Part shown: one piece after another, positions 19,388-27,621 of the stretch
Position numbering within the stretch: the first letter of the stretch is position 1
How the letters are laid out: every line of letters starts with the position of its first letter
DNA from: JALORV01 sp963712485
GTDB lineage: Bacteria > Pseudomonadota > Gammaproteobacteria > Burkholderiales > Burkholderiaceae_F
NCBI GenBank assembly: GCA_963712485.1
Contig: CAVQID010000059.1
Location: 1 to 64,000 of the forward strand
DNA length: 64,000 nucleotides
Direction of reading: 5' to 3'
Program-made: the position numbers and the translations under genes
Notes under the pieces: generated by a model
What the model saw: only the letters and a program-made list of their open reading frames with translations
What the model was told of the DNA's origin: nothing
Database searches by the model: none

Positions 19388-21429
19388 TCAGATCAGCAAG
19401 CGAGCCAACTCTGCAACGTCGACCGGTTTAATCATGTGCTGGTCGAAGCCGGCATGCAGGGCGCGCTCTCGATCCTGGGGTTGCCCGTAGCCGGTGATGG
19501 CAATCAGCCGGGGACAGTCGTCCCGCGCTCTCAATCGTTGCGCAACCTCATAGCCATCCAATCCCGGCAACCCAATATCGAGCAGGACGATCTCGGGCTT
19601 CACGCGCGCCGCGGTCTCGATGCCTTCGGGGCCGGTGGCGGCCTCATAGACATCATGGCCAGCGTTCACGAGCTGCATGCGCAGTGCCTCACGTCCGTCT
19701 GCGTCGTCTTCAATGATCAGGATGCGCTTCGAGGGGACGTTGGCGCTGCAGCAATCCAGGCTCGTCAATCTGTATCGCTTCGGGGGGCGCCGCGCGCGGC
19801 AAGCTGACGGTAAAAGTGCTGCCCTTGGACAGTCCTTCACTCGCTGCCGAAACGCGTCCTCCATGCGCCTGCACCAGGCGTTGTACCAGCGTCAATCCCA
19901 CGCCGAGGCCGCCCTGCGGCCGGTCCAGGCTGCGCGGGCCCTGGGTGAAGAGATCGAAGATCCGTGGCAGCAATTCGGGCGACATGCCGTTGCCGCTATC
20001 GCGCACACGCAGGACGGCATCGCACCCTTCATTCAACGTCTGCACTTCAATGCGCCCGCCCGGCGGAGTGAACTTGACGGCGTTCACCAGCAGGTTGTCA
20101 ACGATCTGGCTTAGCCGGGCAGGGTCTGCGTCGACCCAGACAGGCTCGGTTTGGACAGCGAGATCATGCTGGTCCAGCCGGCCGTTGCTGCGCAGGATGT
20201 CCAGGCTTTGTTGCACGATGTCCGCCAGGTTGGCCTTTTCACGCGACAGCACGATCTTTCCACTGGTGACACGAGCGACATCGAGCAAGTCTTCGATGAG
20301 ACGACTCAAATGTTTGGCCTGCCGATTGATGATGTCGACCGAGCGGACTCCAAAACCATCGGGCTTCTCGAGTACCTGAAGCAGTTGCCCGGCGTTATGA
20401 ATGGCGGCCAGCGGATTTCGCAGCTCGTGGCTGAGCATCGCCATGAACTCGTCCTTCGCACGATTTGCCGCCTCCGCTTCCGCACGGGCGGTTTGCTCGC
20501 GCTCCAGCAGCAGCGACCGCTCCTGCTCAATCGCCTTGCGCTCCCATACGAGCGCCGCCACCGGCATCGTCAGCGCGATGATCGTCGCCATGAAAGCCTG
20601 CAACAGCAGCAGCGATTCGTTGTCGCTCGCCATCACGAAGGGCCCGCTGCCGCGCACCGTGACCCAGGTGGCGATCGTTGACAGCAACGCGACCGAAGTG
20701 ACCACTTCCCGTTGACCGAACCGGAAGGCTGCCCATATCAGCGGTGGTATGCAGAGGAACGGCAGCGGGTAACGATTGAGCGCGGGATGACCAAAAACCA
20801 GTGCCGCGGCGGCTGCAACGACCATCAGCAGCAGCACCCCCTCCAAGGGTCGTTCGCGCAACGGACCAAAGACGGGCGCTCTACCCCACAGCACCAGTAA
20901 TGGAGCAACGATCAAGGCACCGGCCGCATCGCCGAGCCACCACGTCAGCCAGATCGTGTCGAATGCGGCCCAGCTGGCCTGGCCGGCGAGCGCCAGAGAG
21001 GCGGTACCGATCGTCGCGCTGATGCCAGTGCTGAACAAGCCCGCCAGCACGATGAAGCGCATGACCGTTTGCGCACGATCGAAAGCTTGTGTGCCCGCCG
21101 CATATCGCTCGACCAGGACCGCACCGACGACCGCTTCCAGCGTGTTTCCGGTGGCGATGCCGAGCGAGCTCAGGATCGAACCGGAGGTGACGACGTTGAC
21201 CAGGAACGCGCCGATAAAGATCGCCGGCCAGACCCGGTGTCCGAAGAGCAGGGCTGCCGCGAGCGCTATTCCGGTCGGGGGCCAGACTGCGGAAGCGCTG
21301 GCGTGAACGAAGGCAAAGATGCAGTCCGAGCTTGCCGGCAACGAAATAGGCGATGAACACTGCACCTAGCAGCATCCCGTGGTGCGATCGGCCCCACCGA
21401 ACCCATTGAGCTGCCTCACCCTGATGCAT
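19388..21429 (-). CDS. MASE1 hybrid sensor histidine kinase with C-terminal receiver (two frame breaks)
   Basis: Three frames join into one 679-residue protein after undoing single extra bases near 21321 and in a C-run at 19731-19736. The N-terminus (AYFVAGKLGL then FAFVHASASAVWPPTG) is the MASE1 membrane-sensor module with about eight helices. A coiled linker leads to the dimerisation box with phospho-His in MLSHELRNPLAAI. The ATPase boxes are DNLLVNAVKFTPPGG, RDSGNGM and GGLGVGLTLVQRLVQAHGG. The receiver domain has RILIIEDDADG, phospho-Asp in IVLLDIGLPGLDGYE and IKPVD. The start MHQGEA at 21429 has a GGCGGGG site; an alternative ATG lies at 21468. No response regulator with an output domain is adjacent, so it is an orphan hybrid kinase. 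If the second break is real, kinase and receiver would be separate proteins. Confidence 0.8.
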
Positions 21430-21516
21430 GCCGAAGCCCCGCCTGCCGACCGCCAGCGAGCGGGACATTAGTCGCGCCCGGCCAGGTGGGCAATGCCCCT
21501 CACGCGCGGCGATTTC

Positions 21517-22035
21517 TCAGCAATTCGCATCCAGTGATCGGCCATAGATGCGGCATGGACCGAATGGATCCGTGTAATCGCGCTCGAACACCATGCCCAC
21601 CTTCATTGCCACTTTCTCCGACCCGACATTGCCCGGCATGATGAGGCAGATGAGCCGGCTGAGTTTCAATTCCTCCCGCGCATAGCGGATGATGCCCTGC
21701 GCGGCCTCGGTGGCGAAGCCTTCGCGCCAGCGCGACTTGCTGATGAGAAACGCCAGTTCCACTTCCGGCGCGTCCTCGATGCTCCAGGGAAGCAGCCCGC
21801 ACCGGCCCAGGAATGTGCCGGTGCTGCGCTCCACAGTGGCCCACAGCCCAAGCTCCGGGCGAAGCGGATGACCCTGCATGAACCACTCGAGCTCCTCCCG
21901 GGTTTCCGCGAGGGTCCGCGTGCCATCGGGAAAGTACTTTCGAACCTCAGGGTCCCGATAGAGTTCAAAAAGCGGTTCGAGATCAGACAGCTCCATGTGG
22001 CGGAGTGTCAGGCGCTCGGTACGGAGGATCACCAT
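21517..22035 (-). CDS. RimJ/RimL-type GNAT acetyltransferase
   Basis: Starting at MVILRTERLTLRHMELSD the protein has 172 residues and the layout of RimJ/RimL-like acetyltransferases, which modify protein N-termini or small molecules. Visible are FLGRCGLLPW in the central strand, the acetyl-CoA loop KSRWREGFATEAAQGIIRYA, and VGSEKVAMKVGMVFER, the C-terminal helix-strand (N-x-x-S-x-x-V-x-x-K-x-G type). Two longer in-frame starts exist; the one at 22074 has a GAAGG ribosome site, so translation could begin 13 residues earlier. It is monocistronic, reading away from the RNA leader at 22250. Confidence 0.8.
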   Translation of the reverse strand: MVILRTERLTLRHMELSDLEPLFELYRDPEVRKYFPDGTRTLAETREELEWFMQGHPLRPELGLWATVERSTGTFLGRCGLLPWSIEDAPEVELAFLISKSRWREGFATEAAQGIIRYAREELKLSRLICLIMPGNVGSEKVAMKVGMVFERDYTDPFGPCRIYGRSLDANC

Positions 22036-22249
22036 CGCCACTGTGCTATGCGAACTGCAAATTGAAGATGACATGCGACCTTCGCCATGTTGACGAATAT
22101 TCACGCACAAATGTTATTGATGACCCGCGAGCATCGGCATACGATTTCGACACCGGCAATCCCGCCGGAAAATGTGGAAGTCTAGAGATGAGCGACGCGA
22201 TCGGCACACTCAAGTCCAGGAAGCGACCCCAGTTCGCTTTCGTGGACCG

Positions 22250-22410
22250 GTGTCGGCAGGCTGAAACGCCTGCCGTGACCGCGTCGCTGGCCGGCGCGTG
22301 GTCAAGCCGTTCTATGCAGGCCCATGATCCGGGCGGAGGTCCAGGCGTGTAGCTGGACCTGGCTGCATCCAAGCCCGGATCGCGTCGAACGCCTCCGGGC
22401 TTTTTATTTG
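22250..22410 (+). ncRNA. Candidate structured leader RNA / attenuator upstream of a small membrane protein
   Basis: Four helices can be seen. (A) CGGCAGGC 22254-22261 pairs with 22268-22275 over a six-base loop. (B) AGGTCCAG 22337-22344 pairs perfectly with 22353-22360. (C) ATGCAG 22314-22319 with two further C bases pairs with 22361-22368, one G bulged. (D) GATCCGGGC 22326-22334 pairs perfectly over nine bases with GCCCGGATC 22373-22381. Helix D occupies the left arm of the terminator at 22371-22402 and crosses helix C. C, D and the terminator therefore form a mutually exclusive set, the logic of an antiterminator/terminator switch. A 12-codon frame from ATG 22314 ends in the loop of B. I recognise no known riboswitch class. 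Confidence 0.55.
22371..22407 (+). terminator. Rho-independent terminator
   Basis: AAGCCCGGA at 22371-22379 pairs perfectly with TCCGGGCTT at 22394-22402 over a 14-base loop and runs into TTTTTATTT. It lies 31 bases before the ATG of the small membrane protein, so it would stop transcripts before that gene unless the upstream helix D forms. Confidence 0.75.
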
Positions 22411-22437
22411 GCTGCAGTCACCCGTTGGGAGAGTGTC

Positions 22438-22644
22438 ATGAAACGCAAGCATGAGGCGAAGAACGACTTCTTCTATGCCTTCGTGATGTTCGCGATGTTC
22501 GCGGTGGTGGTCTTCAACGTCGCCGCGGAGTTTGTTGCTCGCAACCCCGAGGCATTTTTCGTGGACTTCAACGAGGCTGTCGAGCCTCGCGTGATGGCCG
22601 CGGACGCCGATGCGCATGCCGTTGCGGCAGCGCGCGCGGTGTAG
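22438..22644 (+). CDS. Small single-pass membrane protein, 68 residues
   Basis: The start at 22438 is supported by GGGAG seven bases upstream. A charged N-terminus (MKRKHEAKND) is followed by one hydrophobic helix, FFYAFVMFAMFAVVVFNVAA, and an acidic then Ala-rich tail (VEPRVMAADADAHAV). The same frame stays open upstream to an ATG at 22324, through the terminator, which would give 106 residues; that start lacks a good ribosome site. I recognise no family. Its only visible regulation is the structured leader immediately upstream. Confidence 0.6.
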   Translation: MKRKHEAKNDFFYAFVMFAMFAVVVFNVAAEFVARNPEAFFVDFNEAVEPRVMAADADAHAVAAARAV

Positions 22645-22992
22645 AAGCCATGATGAGGATGCCGAAGCCCCGGCCGGGTGGTGACCGCTGGTCGCTTTCC
22701 GGCCGGCGCACGGTGATTCAATGCGGAGTCGGTTCTGCAGGTGCGCTGCCGTTGCCGACGGCGGGAAACGGCAGCGACAGCACTCGGCCTGCGTGGCAGT
22801 TCTCCGCGCCGGAGGCCTGCTTCGTCGTCCCCAATGCCGCCGGCCCACTGTCAGTGCCGCAAATTGCGGCGATTTGACCGATTTCTTTGAAGTCCCGTCG
22901 CGTTGCGGCCCATTTGCAGCGATTCACCGCTGCAGACCCCTGCTGCCATGCCGATTCCCACCGGTAACACCGGCATAGCACGTTGATTCACC
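22645..22992. other. Intergenic stretch without a supported gene
   Basis: About 350 bases between the small membrane protein and the coiled-coil gene. Open frames on both strands lack ribosome sites and look like shadows. No strong terminator or promoter is evident. Confidence 0.35.
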
Positions 22993-23541
22993 ATGAGTTC
23001 AAGCCAGGCAGTCATCGCCACTCCACGTCAAGCCGCCGGCGCTGCGGCGAAACCACGCCAGCGCCTCAGTCCGCCACTGCTTGTCGGCTGCGGTGCCGCG
23101 CTGATGATGGTTGCGGGGCTGCTCTATTGGCTCGAGCCCGGGCCGGCGGGCACCTCCGACACGCCCGACCCGGCGCGTGTGCGCGCCATGCAGGCCGCGA
23201 GACTTCAGGCCGTACGCGAGCGCGAGGCCATAGCGCGTGCGGAACAGGAGCGGCTCGCCGCCGAGGAGGCTGCGGAAAAGGCGCGTCGCGCGGCCATGCT
23301 GGCGGACGCCGCCAGCGAGGCGAAAGCCCGCGCCGAACGTGAAGAACTCACGCGCCGCCAGGCAGCTGCCGAAGAGACGCGCCGCACCGCCGAGGAGACC
23401 GAAGACGCGTGGAAGCGCTTCTACCGGCCATCGGCCAACTGCGCCGACCCGGCCGCCAGCGCGACCGTCGAGTGCGTGAACGAGTACGTGAAGGCCAAGC
23501 GCGAGTTTGCATCCCGACCAACGACTGGGCCGACACGGTAA
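22993..23541 (+). CDS. Hypothetical membrane protein with long Ala/Glu/Arg coiled coil
   Basis: A 182-residue protein with an N-terminal cytoplasmic stretch, one membrane helix at about residues 29-47 (LLVGCGAALMMVAGLLYWL), then about 80 residues of near-continuous E/A/R heptads (residues 60-140) likely to form a coiled coil. It ends with a short region holding two cysteines (SANCADP, TVECVNEY). The family is not recognised. It is followed after 126 bp by a processive-type glycosyltransferase on the same strand, so it could be an accessory subunit of polysaccharide export; this is only positional inference. The ribosome site is weak. Confidence 0.6.
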   Translation: MSSSQAVIATPRQAAGAAAKPRQRLSPPLLVGCGAALMMVAGLLYWLEPGPAGTSDTPDPARVRAMQAARLQAVREREAIARAEQERLAAEEAAEKARRAAMLADAASEAKARAEREELTRRQAAAEETRRTAEETEDAWKRFYRPSANCADPAASATVECVNEYVKAKREFASRPTTGPTR

Positions 23542-23667
23542 ATCCATGGCTTGCAGCCGCGACGCAAGAGATCCTGATGTCGTTTCCATGGCGTTCGCGC
23601 CGGGAAGCGCTGGCTGACGTCCGGGTGGCTGGACTAGCCCCTGACCTGCTGCAGGCCGGGGCAGCGC

Positions 23668-25065
23668 GTGTCTAACCCGGCGCCTCGTCGCTCCGAGCCG
23701 CGTTTGCCGTCGGAGTCCGTCCCGACTGCCGCGGCAAGCCCGCGCGCGCCGTTGATCGATCTGCCGCGGCTGCGTCATGCCGAGCCCGCGCAGCGGCGCA
23801 GACTGGTGGCAGTGAGCACCATCACCGTGCTCTGGTTTGCGTTGACCGTATGGGCATCGTCCTTCTGGTTCAATCCGCTCGCCGATGCAGTCGGACTCGT
23901 TGCCGCGGTCTTCTTCATCGGTGGCCTTGCGCTCATTCCGAGCACGATGAACATGTTCATCGTCGCCGGACTGCTGCTCGACCGGCGCCCACCGCGCCGA
24001 GCGTTGGCCCGCTATCCGGCCCTTTCAGTGCTGATGTATGTGCGCGACCAGGCACAGTCGATTGCCCAGACGATCGAAAGCATCCGTCGGCAGGAGTATC
24101 CCGGGCCGTTCGAAGTGATCCTCATCGACGACGCGTCGAGTGATCGCACGGCGCAGATCGTGCGCGACATGGGCTACCGATGGATCAAGGTGCTGACCCA
24201 GAGCCGCAATCGCGGCAAGGCGGCCGCGCTGAACCGCGCGCTCGAGGCCGCGCAGCACGAACTCATCGTCACGCTCGACGCCGACGCCATTTTGTTCGGC
24301 GACGCGCTCTGGAGCATGGTCGAGCGCTACGTGACCTCCGAGCCGGACGTGCGAGCGATCTCCGGCTGCGTCCTGGTGCGCAATTCGCGCGACAACTGGC
24401 TGACCCGCGCTCAGGAATGGGATTACTTCCACGGCCTGGCGTCGATGAAGCGCATGCAGTCGCAGTACCAGGGAACCGTCGTTGCGGAAGCCGCGTTCAC
24501 GATCTACGACCGTGCGGCGCTGAATGAGATCGGCGGCTGGCGCTCCGACGTCGCGGAAGACATGCTGCTGACCTGGGACTTCCTGCAGCGTGACTGGCGC
24601 GTGGGCTTTGCCGAGGACGCCTGCTGCTTCATCATCGTGCCGGCCGATCTGAAGTCGCTGTTGCGCCAGCGCATGCGCCACGCACGCGTGTCGTTGCGTG
24701 CCATCAGCGAACTGCCGGCGGAACTGATCAAGCGGCGCACGTCGATGCTGTTCGTCACCTGGCACCTGCTTTTCCCATGGACCGATCTGGCATTCACGCT
24801 CGGCTTCGTGCCCGGCGTGGTCCTGTCGGTCGCCTACAGCAGTCACCTGCTGATGGGACCGCTGGCGCTGACGCTACTGCCGGCCGCGCTGCTGCTCAAC
24901 GTCGTCATTTTCTTCGTGATGCGCGCGATGTTTCACGATCACGGCCTCAAGATCCGCCGCAACGTCGGCGGCCTGCTGGTCTACATGTTTGGCTACAGCC
25001 TGTTGCTGCAGCCGGCGCGCGTCGCCGGTTACCTCGTTACGCTCGTAAAGTCTCTCGCGAAATAG
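23668..25065 (+). CDS. Membrane-bound processive-type glycosyltransferase, family 2
   Basis: The 465-residue protein is built like poly-N-acetylglucosamine or cellulose-type synthases. It has two N-terminal membrane helices (about 47-66 and 72-97), a cytoplasmic GT-A domain, and several C-terminal membrane helices. GT-A landmarks are ILIDDASSDRTA (first Asp), VTLDADAILFG (DxD-like), DVAEDMLLTWDFL (catalytic ED) and QRMRHARVSLRA, a variant of the Q-x-x-R-W acceptor motif with His replacing Trp. It starts with GTG at 23668; no upstream ATG is better. A single-helix coiled-coil protein precedes it. No deacetylase, PilZ-domain or export-porin gene is adjacent, so the polymer is unknown. Confidence 0.8.
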   Translation: MSNPAPRRSEPRLPSESVPTAAASPRAPLIDLPRLRHAEPAQRRRLVAVSTITVLWFALTVWASSFWFNPLADAVGLVAAVFFIGGLALIPSTMNMFIVAGLLLDRRPPRRALARYPALSVLMYVRDQAQSIAQTIESIRRQEYPGPFEVILIDDASSDRTAQIVRDMGYRWIKVLTQSRNRGKAAALNRALEAAQHELIVTLDADAILFGDALWSMVERYVTSEPDVRAISGCVLVRNSRDNWLTRAQEWDYFHGLASMKRMQSQYQGTVVAEAAFTIYDRAALNEIGGWRSDVAEDMLLTWDFLQRDWRVGFAEDACCFIIVPADLKSLLRQRMRHARVSLRAISELPAELIKRRTSMLFVTWHLLFPWTDLAFTLGFVPGVVLSVAYSSHLLMGPLALTLLPAALLLNVVIFFVMRAMFHDHGLKIRRNVGGLLVYMFGYSLLLQPARVAGYLVTLVKSLAK

Positions 25066-25101
25066 CACGGTGGCTTGAACGACGGCCGAGGTCGGCCGCC
25101 G

Positions 25102-25716
25102 TCAGACCCCGAGGTATCGGCCGGGCTTGTGGTTGACCGCGACGACGAGGTTCAGCGCCACGGCACCCAGGACGGAGATTGCAACCAGCTCCGCCCTGAC
25201 CACCGTCAGGGCAGCGGCGACGATCAGGCAGTCGATCCCCATTTGCACTTTGCCGGCGCGCCAGCCGTAACGCTGCTGCAGCCACAGCACGAGCACGTTC
25301 ACGCCGCCGAGGCTGGCGTGGTGGCGAAACAGCATCAGCAAGCCGGCACCGATCAGAAAGCCACCCATGACGGCGGCGTAAACCGGTTGCAGCCAGTCGA
25401 AGCGCACCACGAGTGGCAGCAGCTCGGTGAACAGGGACAGCAGCGCAACCGCAATGAAGCTCTTCACCGTGAAGCGCGAGCCCATCGTGCGCAGCGCGAA
25501 CCACACGAACGGCAGGTTGATCACGAAGAACACCGGGCCAAAGCGCCAGCCGGTCGCGTAATGAATGAGGAACGCCAGTCCCGCGGTGCCGCCGGTCAGC
25601 AGTCCCGCGTGCCCGTACATGCTGACCCCGAGTGCGACGAACAGCGCCGCCGTGACAAGCGCCTGCGCGTCTTCGAAGAGCGTGTGCTGGGCAGGCGCGA
25701 CGGCGGGGTGGAACAT
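25102..25716 (-). CDS. YitT-family membrane protein
   Basis: A 204-residue integral membrane protein with five or six hydrophobic helices. AALFVALGVSMYGHAGLLTGGTAG is typical of the first YitT helix and loop, and HASLGGVNVLVLWLQQRYGW of the second repeat. YitT proteins are presumed transporters but have no established substrate. It converges with the glycosyltransferase gene, leaving 36 bp between the stops. The start at 25716 is the only Met before the first helix. Confidence 0.8.
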   Translation of the reverse strand: MFHPAVAPAQHTLFEDAQALVTAALFVALGVSMYGHAGLLTGGTAGLAFLIHYATGWRFGPVFFVINLPFVWFALRTMGSRFTVKSFIAVALLSLFTELLPLVVRFDWLQPVYAAVMGGFLIGAGLLMLFRHHASLGGVNVLVLWLQQRYGWRAGKVQMGIDCLIVAAALTVVRAELVAISVLGAVALNLVVAVNHKPGRYLGV

Positions 25717-25938
25717 GGAAACGAGAGTCTAGGGGAGGCAAAGCGGCAACGTGTGCCAATGGCCATAGGCGGCGACCGATCTGTTTACGCGGCGCCGGAT
25801 GACGCGCCGGCATGTGATGGGTCTCCCGGCTGCGGGGCTTCGGTCAGTGCGCACCGGCGCCGCACGACCTGGGGCCTGGCCGGCTACCCGCCTTGGCGCG
25901 TTCAACTTTCGGCCGTTCGGCTCGAAGCGGCCGCATCG

Positions 25939-27483
25939 CTACCACGTGTACTGGACTGTGTAGCGCACTACCGCCTCGCCTCCGGGCGCGATCGTGACTG
26001 GGAACACGACCGTGCGCGCGTCGTCCTTGCGGTAATCGTGCGATTTCGCGCTGATCGTCCAGTTGACCCATCGGTACAGGTTCTCCTTGACCATGACTTC
26101 GACGCGTTCCTTCTTCTGGTTGCGCAGCCGCACCTCGATCTCCTCGGTCATCGTCTTGCGCGATGTGTCGACGCGAAAGTCGAGCTGGCGACGTTCGCCG
26201 ACGACATCGAAGGCCGAGCCCAGCTTGAGCAGAACCTTTTCGTTGCGCGGGGTGTGGTCGATCGCGTCCTCTCCAACGAACTCCAGCGTCTGATCGGCCG
26301 GGTCGATCTTGGACACGCGCACACGCCCCGCGGGCAGGGGCATGCCCATGCCGCTGGCTTCCGCGTTGGTGAACTGCAGGTAGACGTCGACCTTGCGGTT
26401 CGACTGCACGCCGTAATTCCGGTCCGTCGCCGGCGACGGCAGGAAGCCACGGAATCCCGAGGGGGCGCCGTAATACACGAGCAGTTTTTCACACGGCACC
26501 TGTCGCGCCGCCGGAAAGAGTTCGATCTGCTTGGTCGAATTGTCGGGCAGCGTGGTGGTGCGGCCCAGCGTGTACAGGTGGTATTCGAAGAACGACTTTT
26601 CGGCAAATCCGTCTGATTCCTCCTTTGCGCTGCGCAGTGCCTTGCTTGCAGGGTAAGCCGCATTGGCGGCCCCAACCTGCGTCGCGCGATGCACTTCACC
26701 GGCGACGAGCTTGAGCTTGGCGTCGGCGTAGCTGGCGCCGGACTGGTTGATGATGCTGACCCAGGCGCCGACGTCCATGCGGCAGCGGTTGGCGTTCGAT
26801 GCTTCGGCGTAGATGACGTTGTAGTCGGACCACCAGGTCATGCCTTGGGTCTGGTACGACACGCGTGTCCGGTGTGACCCTTGGCGCTGTGCATTGACGT
26901 CCCAGAGCAGGGTCGGTCGTGTGATGAGTCCTCCCGGTAGCGCCGGCAGCTTCACGCCGGCGTTGTGCGGAACGACCTGGACGCTGCCGTCGTCGCGGCG
27001 CAGTACGAGGCCGCCCTGCGTCGACAGCAGCGTGCCATTGAAGGTTTCGGTGGTCTGGCCGCGCACCTGTTCGACGGCGATCGCCCGGTCGATGTACTTC
27101 TGCAGCAGCTTGTCGGTGCTGACGAGATCGAACTGGTAGTTCTGCTCCAGCACCGTGGTTCCCTTGCCGTCGGTCAGCGACTCGAATGCGACCGTTGTCG
27201 GATCGATCAATGCGGCGACGTCAGTGAAACGGACCGAATTGCGGCCCTTGTTAAAGTCCAGACCGCGCTCCTGGCGGACCACGGCATAACCAGGCACGGT
27301 CCCGCGCCCCGGCTGTCGATACAGCTCCGGTGCCACCGCACCGGGCGCCGCATGGCTGTAGATCGTCAGCGCCGTCGCGGCGGCTGCGGGCACGCTGTTC
27401 GTACCCGGCACGTCGGCGCCGTTCAGGCCGGCGGCGACGGCGGCTGCGATCGTGGTTTTGGCAACAAGGCTGAGGGTAGACAT
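25939..27483 (-). CDS. DUF4139 domain-containing exported protein
   Basis: A 514-residue protein. The N-terminus MSTLSLVAKTTIAAAVAAGL gives a plausible signal peptide. The middle holds a conserved beta-rich region (YQTQGMTWWSDYNVIY), and the C-terminal half (residues about 230-514) is DUF4139, with WVSIINQSGASYADAKLKLV near its start and VVRYTVQYTW at the end. The family is predicted to be exported and beta-sheet rich; its function is not known. The start 27483 was chosen over a much longer frame because it coincides with the signal peptide. It is divergent from the ABC permease gene at 27622. Confidence 0.75.
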   Translation of the reverse strand: MSTLSLVAKTTIAAAVAAGLNGADVPGTNSVPAAAATALTIYSHAAPGAVAPELYRQPGRGTVPGYAVVRQERGLDFNKGRNSVRFTDVAALIDPTTVAFESLTDGKGTTVLEQNYQFDLVSTDKLLQKYIDRAIAVEQVRGQTTETFNGTLLSTQGGLVLRRDDGSVQVVPHNAGVKLPALPGGLITRPTLLWDVNAQRQGSHRTRVSYQTQGMTWWSDYNVIYAEASNANRCRMDVGAWVSIINQSGASYADAKLKLVAGEVHRATQVGAANAAYPASKALRSAKEESDGFAEKSFFEYHLYTLGRTTTLPDNSTKQIELFPAARQVPCEKLLVYYGAPSGFRGFLPSPATDRNYGVQSNRKVDVYLQFTNAEASGMGMPLPAGRVRVSKIDPADQTLEFVGEDAIDHTPRNEKVLLKLGSAFDVVGERRQLDFRVDTSRKTMTEEIEVRLRNQKKERVEVMVKENLYRWVNWTISAKSHDYRKDDARTVVFPVTIAPGGEAVVRYTVQYTW

Positions 27484-27621
27484 CGGGCGCTCCGGCGGTG
27501 AGGTCGCCGATGTAAACGCGGCCCGCGGTGGAATGGGGTTAATGCCGAGCGTGCAGCCAGCCGAACGGCGGGTCCGCGATGTCATACTGCCTGTCCGCAT
27601 GATCTCCCCTCCCGGGATGCA

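Noticed and set aside
22188..22352. 54-codon frame ending inside the structured leader
   Set aside because: It could be a leader peptide, but hairpin A lies in its middle and the composition is not protein-like; its last 12 codons are mentioned with the RNA instead.
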